Shown: positions 1 through 5,551 of the stretch, piece after piece
Numbering within the stretch: the first letter of the stretch is position 1
Layout of the letters: every line of letters begins with the position of its first letter
DNA from: CAZELM01 sp964512995
GTDB taxonomy: Bacteria; CSSED10-310
Assembly: GCA_964512995.1 (NCBI GenBank)
Contig: CAZELM010000082.1
Span: forward strand, 1 to 8,015
DNA: 8,015 nt
Direction of reading: 5' to 3'
Translations under genes and position numbers: made by a program
The notes under the pieces: model-generated
Database searches by the model: none
The model's input: the letters and a program-made list of their open reading frames with translations, nothing else
What the model was told of the DNA's origin: nothing

Positions 1-1
1 A

Positions 2-17
2 GTAACCTCGTAACCTC
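2..17. repeat. Tandem 8-bp direct repeat (GTAACCTC x2)
   Basis: Two exact, adjacent copies of GTAACCTC lie at 2-9 and 10-17. They touch the left edge of the window, so the array could continue outside it. Two copies of eight bases may be chance. Confidence 0.35.
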
Positions 18-64
18 TCCCCGTCAGGAGTCACACATTTCTTGCCGAATTTCAATATATTCCA

Positions 65-91
65 GCTCACTCGGTGGAGCCTGTAATTTTT
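65..91 (+). terminator. Weak terminator-like hairpin
   Basis: GCTCAC at 65-70 pairs with GTG plus AGC at 74-80, with a single bulged G at 77 and a TCG loop. A T-run at 87-91 follows, but it is separated from the stem by six bases. It could end a transcript entering from the left. The bulge, the tight three-base loop and the distance to the T-run make this weak. Confidence 0.2.
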
Positions 92-198
92 ATCCAAAAA
101 ATACGTACCGCTTCTCATTTTCCTATCCAGATACAGGAATGATGTATTTACCACAACCGGAACACAAATCAAACGATCAACAGGAGTCCACCTTCAAT

Positions 199-229
199 TT
201 GTATACTCCATATGCCTATATTATATAAT
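199..229 (+). promoter_or_regulatory. Possible sigma-70 promoter, distal, upstream of the regulator gene
   Basis: A perfect -10 hexamer, TATAAT, lies at 224-229. The best -35 partner is TTGTAT at 199-204, but the 19-base spacing is long. AT-rich DNA produces such hexamers by chance. If real, the transcript would carry a leader of about 165 bases. A competing weak candidate is TTGAAT at 311-316 with GATTAT at 333-338 (16-base spacing), which brackets the palindrome at 321-332. Confidence 0.25.
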
Positions 230-320
230 TTCGTATGAGTAAGCAAATTGAACAAAAACCATCTGAAATCGGTTGAGATGCCTTGAAACATCCGGTTCTC
301 CTATTTATGCTTGAATCTGG

Positions 321-332
321 AACAGATCTGTT
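321..332. promoter_or_regulatory. 12-bp perfect palindrome, candidate operator
   Basis: AACAGATCTGTT reads identically on both strands and lies about 70 bases before the regulator start. It sits between the weak -35 (311-316) and -10 (333-338) elements of a possible proximal promoter. A site of this size suits a dimeric helix-turn-helix protein. The product of the gene that follows has a Fis-type HTH, so autoregulation is one possibility. No second copy was found near gene 2, so the assignment is inference. Confidence 0.3.
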
Positions 333-390
333 GATTATCGGACTGACCAATGCGGTATTTTTTCATGACCGGCTTCCCGTAACTTTTTTT

Positions 391-394
391 AGGA
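391..394 (+). promoter_or_regulatory. Ribosome binding site that decides the regulator start
   Basis: AGGA at 391-394 follows a run of seven T. Three in-frame starts come next: TTG at 396, ATG at 399 and ATG at 402. Only the ATG at 402 has comfortable spacing (seven bases). The ATG at 399 leaves four and the TTG leaves one. Confidence 0.55.
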
Positions 395-401
395 ATTGAT
401 G

Positions 402-3400
402 ATGGATGCCTTTCAGTCAAAGATTCCACCCAGATACCATGTCGAGGGTCATATCGGAGCAGGTGCGTCGGGCGATGTCCTGGCGGTCCATGACCTCCAG
501 TCTGACCGGCTTGTTGCTCTGAAGCTTCTGCATCCCGGTGCTATTTCGATGGATCGGGAATCGCTCCGTGTGGAGTTCGAAATCCTGAGTAAACTCCATC
601 ATCCCCATATATTGCGGGTGTTGGATTATGGCATCGGTCCCGGACAACATCCATATCTCGTATCAGAACATATCGAAACAATCCCGTTCGAAACATTCCA
701 GACCCATGCAACTCCCGAATTGGTGCATGAATTTCTCGTTCAAACGGCCAATGCGTTGAGCTATCTGCATCAAAACGGCATTCTTCATGGTGATCTCAAA
801 CCGGGAAACCTTCTCATTCAGCAAACCGGACAGACGAACTGCCACATCTATGTCTCCGATTTTGGATTGGCTCAACATCTCACACGCGGTTGCGGTCATT
901 TCTGCGGTGGGACGTTTCCCTATATTGCACCGGAATCGCTCCACAGCGGTATCACCGATCCCCGATCGGATTTATTCGCATTGGGTGTTATTCTGGCGGA
1001 ACTGATCACGGGTGCCAATCCATTCCCATCCATGCAGGATTACCGGAAATTCCTGGACAATTCCCAGCCGTGCCTCCACCTCCCGGCAGACCCGCAATGG
1101 ACAGCCCTGGCCACCATCACCGAACGTCTCATGCGTCCCAATCCGGACGCACGATTCATATCGGCTCAGGATATTTTATATGTACTGGGCTGGATGAGGG
1201 ATCATCGCGGAGCAACCCGTGGATACATTGTCGGCTCCAGCTTCACAGGGCGAAATCATGAAATGGAACACCTCAATCGAGCAGCAGCTTCCGCCCGGGA
1301 CGGGTCATTTCAGTCCGTCATCATTACCGGATCACATGGAACCGGAAAGTCGCGGCTCCTTCGGGAATTTGAAATCCGGATGACATTACAGGATCAGCAC
1401 TGCAGCCGCTCATCCGGCGTGCCTCATCCACTGTTTCGTTCCATTTCCGGGTGGAAAATGGACACATCTCCCCATCCACCCAAAACCGTCAAAGAATGGG
1501 AACAGCATCTGATACAATCCGCTCAAGATCACCCTCGGATTCTGATCATGGATGATATCGATCAGGCGGACTCCGGTTCCCGGGAGGTCATCTCCGGATT
1601 GATGAAAAATCAGCCTTCCCGGATCATGATTATCCTCGCCGGAACGGATTTTGATACTGGTGGAGTTGACGTGGGGTCTGTTATCGCGTTGGATGCACTC
1701 CCCCGAGAAGATGCTCGTGCCATGGTTGCATCGCAGTTCATCCCGCCACTGGACGACTCCCTTCTCGACCGGATCGTTGAGATGGGGAGTTGTCTGCCGG
1801 GAAGACTGGTACGGACCATCTCCTGTCTCCAAAAAAATCAAACGATTATTTTTTCGGGAGCTTATTGGCGGTGGAATCCGGCAAATCCAATCACCCTTCC
1901 AACGGAAGATGGCGCATTTGCGTCGATTCGGATAGACTTGCTTCCGGAGAACGACCGACAATGTCTGGCTGAATTGGCGTGCATCGACGCATTAAACCAG
2001 CCGGATCTCATGGCCGCCGTGACAGGGAGATCGATTCCGGAGATCCAACAGTGTCTTCGTCGTCTGATCAACGACGGAATCATTGTGAAAACCGATGAGA
2101 CGCTCCATTTTTCCGACTGGAGTATTCGGGAGACAGCCGGAAACAGACTTTCATTGGAAAAACAGCAACAGTTCCATCGAACCACAGCCGAATATCTGTG
2201 TGCACTGCCCAATCAGGAAGAGATGGCTGGCATTCACTACTTGAAATGCGGTGATCCTGCTGCCGCATTGCCGCTCCTGTTTGCATCCATGCTGCATAAT
2301 CAGCGGTCCGGAAGCCTGACGGGCGCATTGGAATTGCTTGAAAAAGTGAAATCAGCAGCGGATTCGACCGGTCATACGGCGTATCGATGGAAAGAGCGGC
2401 TGGAACGCGGGAATATCTGGATGCGGCTCGGTGATCTCGATGCGGCAGCGATTGCATATAAAGAGGCATTGCATATCCTGGGAGCTGACGGAGACACCGG
2501 TGTCCGTTGCACTCTGTTGGGCAATCTGGCTATGGTCTGTCTGAAAAGGAGTGAGATCACCGATTCGAAACAATTCCTGGATGACGCGCTGAATCTGGCA
2601 CGTACACACGGACTGACAGATCGTGAAGCGCTTCTCCAGGCTCAGTTGGGAAACCTTCATTTTCAATCCGGCAATTTTGAGTCTGCAGCGAACTGCTTCA
2701 GAAACGCGATACCTGTATTCAGAAGCAATGCGAACGAAAAAATGGTGACATCGACACTAAACAATCTGGGCTCCACACTGGAAATGACCGGTGATCTGGA
2801 AGGTGCGATGCAGGCGTATCTCGATGTGCTGCCACTGAAACGGAAGATGAAAGATAAACTGGGAGAAGCCATCCTTCTGCACAATATCGGTCATTTATCC
2901 ATGGAACAAGGCGAAACCGGATCGGCACGGCGGCGTCTGAAAGATGCGGAAAAGCTATTGAGCGGGATGGGAGAAATCACACATCGAGCCCATCTCTCCA
3001 CGAGTCTGGCTCTGGTGAATATCTATTCGGGACGATACACGGATGCATCAAACGATCTGGAATCTGCCCAGCGTGCCGCTCAGGAAATCCAATCCGACGA
3101 TTTACTGCATTACATTACATCGGTACGGGGGTATTATCTGATGGCGCAGGGAAACATGGAAGCCGCTTTTCAGGCAATGTTTCCCCGATATGAGATGATC
3201 GCCAATCATAAAACACCCAGCCTCAACGAATGGTTTCTTCTGGGACGGCTGATCGTGGCGGTGGTTCATTCCAATCAAAAACCATCCATCGACCTGGAGA
3301 GGATTCGTGAACAATTCCAACGTGCTCAATCCCGGAACCCGATCCATCGCTGTGATTCCCTGTTGACTGACGCGGAATTCCTGAGTCAGACAGAAAAGCA

Positions 3401-5363
3401 CGACGAGGCTCTGTCTGTCATTAAACAGTGCATCCAATTGTCTGAATCGTGCAATCTGCGGATCAAGGAAACACAGGCAAAACTGATGATGGTAAATCTC
3501 CTGACAGCCTGTCATGATTATAAATCCGCTGCATCGGTATTGAATCAGCGGAATCTGATTGCGCATCTGGAACGGAACCAGTTGTTCCCGTTTCTGTGCC
3601 GATGGCTGTTCTGGTCCGAGGCCGTTCATCGGAAGCTGAAACGGTTTCAGGCCGCGGATGCGTGTTTGCGGGATGCAGAAAAAATGGTAGCCAACCTTCA
3701 GCGTCGATTACCGGATGATGCATCTCCGGAATTGCTGAAAAAATCCATGATGCCATGTGTTCATGATTCAGCATCGGATCACACCGGGTCAACATCACTC
3801 GCGATATCAGTGGAGAATGACATGGAAGACCGCCGAAAACTGATGATGGTATTGGAAGTCGTTCGTGTGATGGCACGCGAACGGTCTCTGGACAACCTGC
3901 TTCATCTGATCGTGGACAAGGCTCTGGAACTGACCGGTGCGGAGCGTGGATTTTGCCTTCTGAAAGGAACAGTGGAAGAAGATGAGTTGCTGGTTGGCAG
4001 AAACATCAGCCGGGTGGATATTTTAGGCGGCAACGCCCGGATCAGTTCATCGATATTGGAGCAGGTATTATCGACGGGTGTTCCGGTCCATATCCGCGAT
4101 TCATTTTCTGATGAGTTATTCAAGCGACGCAGTTCGATTCAGGCGTGGAATCTGCGGACGATCCTGTGTGCACCCCTGCACCGCACCGATGGAACGGCTC
4201 ACGACGCTTCCCGCGAGGCGATGGGCGTGTTGTATGTGGACAGCACGGCAACGGGACCGCAATTCACGGCACTGGACCGAGAGGTGTTTGAATCACTGGC
4301 GGTGCACGCAGCCATCGGCATCGAAAACCTTCGTTCCCGGAACCGGTTGACCCGGGAGAATCAGGAATTACGGCAAAAAGTGGAAAGCCAATACCGGTTT
4401 GGTGAGATTGTCGGAACCTCGGAAGCCATGCTGGGAATGCTGCGGATGGTCGAAAAAGTAGCTCCGAGCAATGCCAATGTGTTGATTCTGGGAGAAAGCG
4501 GCACCGGAAAGGAATTGATCGCCCGGACGATCCACTTCAACGGACCCCGAGCCCGGGAGGCGTTTCTGGGAGTCAATTGTGCGGCATTGACCGAATCCAT
4601 TCTGGAGAGTGAACTATTTGGTGTTGAAGCGGGTGTCGCGTCAGGTGTCAGCCGGCGGACAGGTCTGTTCGTGCAGGCGGATAAAGGCACGTTGTTCCTG
4701 GACGAAATCGGGGACATGCCGCTCCCCATGCAAGCCAAAATTCTCCGCGTGATCCAGGAACGGAAAGTCCGGCCGGTCGGCGCCAAACACAGCGTGGACA
4801 TCGATGTCCGGATTGTCTGTGCCACGAATAAGGATCTCTGGGAGTCGGTCCGGGCAGGGCAGTTCCGGGAAGATCTCCTGTTCCGCCTGGATGTGATCTC
4901 CATCCTGATACCCCCGCTCCGGGACAGACGGGAGGACATCCCCGTGCTTGCTCAATATTTTCTGAGAAAACATGCAGAAAAGGCCAATCTGCCCGTGCCG
5001 GAGATCGCTCCGGAAACACTCGATATTCTGATGCAGTATGCGTGGCCGGGAAATGTCCGGGAGTTGGAAAACCAGATGGAACGGGTGATTATTCTGGCGG
5101 ATCGGGACAACGCGATTCAACCCGGAGATTTATCTCCCCGGATCGCACACCGGATAATCCGGGAGAGACCCCTGACTCCAGAACCACGTCTGTCGGGCTC
5201 CACCGGAAATCTGAAACATGCGGTGGCCGATCTGGAAACACAGATGATCCGGTCCGTACTGAAGGAAACCGATGGCAATAAAAGCCGAACCTCAGAAATT
5301 CTGGGGTTATCGAGAGAAGGCTTGCGATTGAAAATGGAACGGCTGGGTATACCAACGGATTGA
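402..5363 (+). CDS. Ser/Thr kinase-STAND ATPase-TPR-GAF-NtrC-type AAA+-Fis HTH regulator
   Basis: This is a predicted cytoplasmic one-protein signalling regulator of 1653 residues. Residues 12-265 form a Ser/Thr kinase: glycine loop near 19-24, Lys41, catalytic HGD 129-131 with Lys133 and Asn136, DFG 153-155, APE 176-178. Residues 281-480 form a STAND-like ATPase, with Walker A 310-317 and Walker B around Asp384-Asp385. A winged-helix-like stretch (about 505-600) and TPR-type helical repeats (about 605-1095) follow; this front half resembles PknK/MalT-type proteins. Residues 1146-1312 form a GAF domain, followed by a coiled-coil-like linker. The NtrC-type AAA+ domain (1334-1570) has Walker A 1364-1371, Walker B ending Asp1434-Glu1435, sensor I Asn1476 and sensor II Arg1553. 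A Fis-type HTH lies at 1605-1650. The GAFTGA loop reads GVASGV (1411-1416), so sigma-54 activation is doubtful. No membrane segment is visible. The signal and target genes are unknown. The architecture is confident; the wiring is inference. Confidence 0.93.
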   Translation: MDAFQSKIPPRYHVEGHIGAGASGDVLAVHDLQSDRLVALKLLHPGAISMDRESLRVEFEILSKLHHPHILRVLDYGIGPGQHPYLVSEHIETIPFETFQTHATPELVHEFLVQTANALSYLHQNGILHGDLKPGNLLIQQTGQTNCHIYVSDFGLAQHLTRGCGHFCGGTFPYIAPESLHSGITDPRSDLFALGVILAELITGANPFPSMQDYRKFLDNSQPCLHLPADPQWTALATITERLMRPNPDARFISAQDILYVLGWMRDHRGATRGYIVGSSFTGRNHEMEHLNRAAASARDGSFQSVIITGSHGTGKSRLLREFEIRMTLQDQHCSRSSGVPHPLFRSISGWKMDTSPHPPKTVKEWEQHLIQSAQDHPRILIMDDIDQADSGSREVISGLMKNQPSRIMIILAGTDFDTGGVDVGSVIALDALPREDARAMVASQFIPPLDDSLLDRIVEMGSCLPGRLVRTISCLQKNQTIIFSGAYWRWNPANPITLPTEDGAFASIRIDLLPENDRQCLAELACIDALNQPDLMAAVTGRSIPEIQQCLRRLINDGIIVKTDETLHFSDWSIRETAGNRLSLEKQQQFHRTTAEYLCALPNQEEMAGIHYLKCGDPAAALPLLFASMLHNQRSGSLTGALELLEKVKSAADSTGHTAYRWKERLERGNIWMRLGDLDAAAIAYKEALHILGADGDTGVRCTLLGNLAMVCLKRSEITDSKQFLDDALNLARTHGLTDREALLQAQLGNLHFQSGNFESAANCFRNAIPVFRSNANEKMVTSTLNNLGSTLEMTGDLEGAMQAYLDVLPLKRKMKDKLGEAILLHNIGHLSMEQGETGSARRRLKDAEKLLSGMGEITHRAHLSTSLALVNIYSGRYTDASNDLESAQRAAQEIQSDDLLHYITSVRGYYLMAQGNMEAAFQAMFPRYEMIANHKTPSLNEWFLLGRLIVAVVHSNQKPSIDLERIREQFQRAQSRNPIHRCDSLLTDAEFLSQTEKHDEALSVIKQCIQLSESCNLRIKETQAKLMMVNLLTACHDYKSAASVLNQRNLIAHLERNQLFPFLCRWLFWSEAVHRKLKRFQAADACLRDAEKMVANLQRRLPDDASPELLKKSMMPCVHDSASDHTGSTSLAISVENDMEDRRKLMMVLEVVRVMARERSLDNLLHLIVDKALELTGAERGFCLLKGTVEEDELLVGRNISRVDILGGNARISSSILEQVLSTGVPVHIRDSFSDELFKRRSSIQAWNLRTILCAPLHRTDGTAHDASREAMGVLYVDSTATGPQFTALDREVFESLAVHAAIGIENLRSRNRLTRENQELRQKVESQYRFGEIVGTSEAMLGMLRMVEKVAPSNANVLILGESGTGKELIARTIHFNGPRAREAFLGVNCAALTESILESELFGVEAGVASGVSRRTGLFVQADKGTLFLDEIGDMPLPMQAKILRVIQERKVRPVGAKHSVDIDVRIVCATNKDLWESVRAGQFREDLLFRLDVISILIPPLRDRREDIPVLAQYFLRKHAEKANLPVPEIAPETLDILMQYAWPGNVRELENQMERVIILADRDNAIQPGDLSPRIAHRIIRERPLTPEPRLSGSTGNLKHAVADLETQMIRSVLKETDGNKSRTSEILGLSREGLRLKMERLGIPTD

Positions 5364-5376
5364 AAATGATCCATCT

Positions 5377-5399
5377 TTTGTCCGGTGGAAACTGACAAA
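5377..5399. promoter_or_regulatory. Inverted repeat overlapping a -35, candidate operator
   Basis: TTTGTC at 5377-5382 and GACAAA at 5394-5399 are perfect 6-bp inverted halves separated by 11 bases. The right half overlaps the putative -35 CTGACA at 5392-5397. A second inverted pair, CGGTG at 5383-5387 and CACCG at 5401-5405, interleaves with it. The layout suits a repressor site, but short dyads also arise by chance. Without a T-run after it, it does not look like a terminator of the regulator gene. Confidence 0.3.
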
Positions 5400-5421
5400 T
5401 CACCGCGATACATGGTAGACT
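5392..5421 (+). promoter_or_regulatory. Candidate sigma-70 promoter with extended -10 for the secreted protein gene
   Basis: CTGACA at 5392-5397 matches five of six -35 positions. After 18 bases comes TAGACT at 5416-5421 (four of six), preceded by TG at 5413-5414, which is the extended -10 arrangement. The transcript would start near 5428, giving a leader of about 55 bases that contains the hairpin at 5445-5466 and the ribosome binding site. No sigma-54 -24/-12 pair fits in this gap. Confidence 0.45.
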
Positions 5422-5444
5422 TGATCCAAGAGCGGTATACATTG

Positions 5445-5466
5445 GGAATCCACAGCGGGTGATTCC
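5445..5466 (+). promoter_or_regulatory. Bulged hairpin directly upstream of the ribosome binding site
   Basis: GGAAT (5445-5449) and CAC (5451-5453) pair with GTG (5459-5461) and ATTCC (5462-5466). This gives eight base pairs with one bulged C at 5450 and a five-base loop, AGCGG. The stem ends two bases before the purine-rich ribosome binding site at 5469-5476. It may affect translation or message stability of the secreted protein. There is no T-run, so it is not a terminator. Confidence 0.4.
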
Positions 5467-5468
5467 AG

Positions 5469-5476
5469 AGGGGGAG
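5469..5476 (+). promoter_or_regulatory. Ribosome binding site deciding the secreted protein start
   Basis: AGGGGGAG at 5469-5476 lies six bases before the ATG at 5483. The reading frame also allows a GTG at 5459, but that codon has no Shine-Dalgarno sequence. It would also place charged residues (IPEGERI) before the natural n-region of the signal peptide. Confidence 0.6.
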
Positions 5477-5482
5477 CGGATT

Positions 5483-5551
5483 ATGAATAAAAGATTATTG
5501 GGACTTGGATGTTTATTATGTGTCCTGTGGAGTTCTGTCAGTGTATTGAGC
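5483..5551 (+). other. Sec signal peptide coding segment
   Basis: Residues 1-23 have a basic n-region (Lys3, Arg4), a hydrophobic core from Leu5 to about Val21 and small or aliphatic residues at -3 and -1 (Val21, Ser23) before Asp24. Cys10 is not in a lipobox context (Gly7-Leu8-Gly9), so signal peptidase I is favoured over lipoprotein processing. Confidence 0.75.

Larger units (their letters stand above)
1..398. other. AT-rich upstream region, no convincing gene
   Basis: This stretch before the regulator gene is visibly richer in A and T than the coding DNA to its right. It holds a tandem 8-bp repeat at the left edge, a weak hairpin at 65-80, a perfect TATAAT at 224-229, a 12-bp palindrome at 321-332 and the ribosome binding site at 391-394. 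Frame 1 is open from the window edge to a TAA at 226-228, so the tail of a gene entering from the left cannot be excluded. Its composition (rich in Ser, Tyr and Thr, with no recognisable motif) and the low GC argue against that. I see no RNA gene. Confidence 0.5.

Noticed and set aside
1..228. Frame 1 open from the window edge to TAA, possible C-terminal end of an upstream gene
   Set aside because: It encodes about 75 residues without a recognisable motif, in DNA that is AT-rich and rich in promoter-like hexamers. Kept only as a possibility in the upstream-region entry.
139..228. Small ORF with ATG ATG after AGGA (MMYLPQPEHK...)
   Set aside because: The Shine-Dalgarno spacing is zero to three bases, the peptide is under 30 residues, and nothing supports translation.
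4361..4939. 192-residue minus-strand frame opposite the AAA+ domain, and similar long minus-strand frames at 1410-1961 and 3102-3629
   Set aside because: They lie entirely opposite well-supported coding sequence with conserved motifs, and show no domain or ribosome binding site.
5442..5456. TTGGGAATCCACAGC resembling a sigma-54 promoter before the secreted protein gene
   Set aside because: The GG-to-GC spacing is nine rather than ten bases and the rest of the match is poor. It also lies inside the leader hairpin.
5459..5482. GTG start at 5459 for the secreted protein
   Set aside because: It has no Shine-Dalgarno sequence and would put a charged extension before a normal signal peptide. The ATG at 5483 has a strong site six bases upstream.
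5483..5515. Lipoprotein signal using Cys10
   Set aside because: The residues before Cys10 (Gly-Leu-Gly) do not fit a lipobox, and the Cys lies inside the hydrophobic core.
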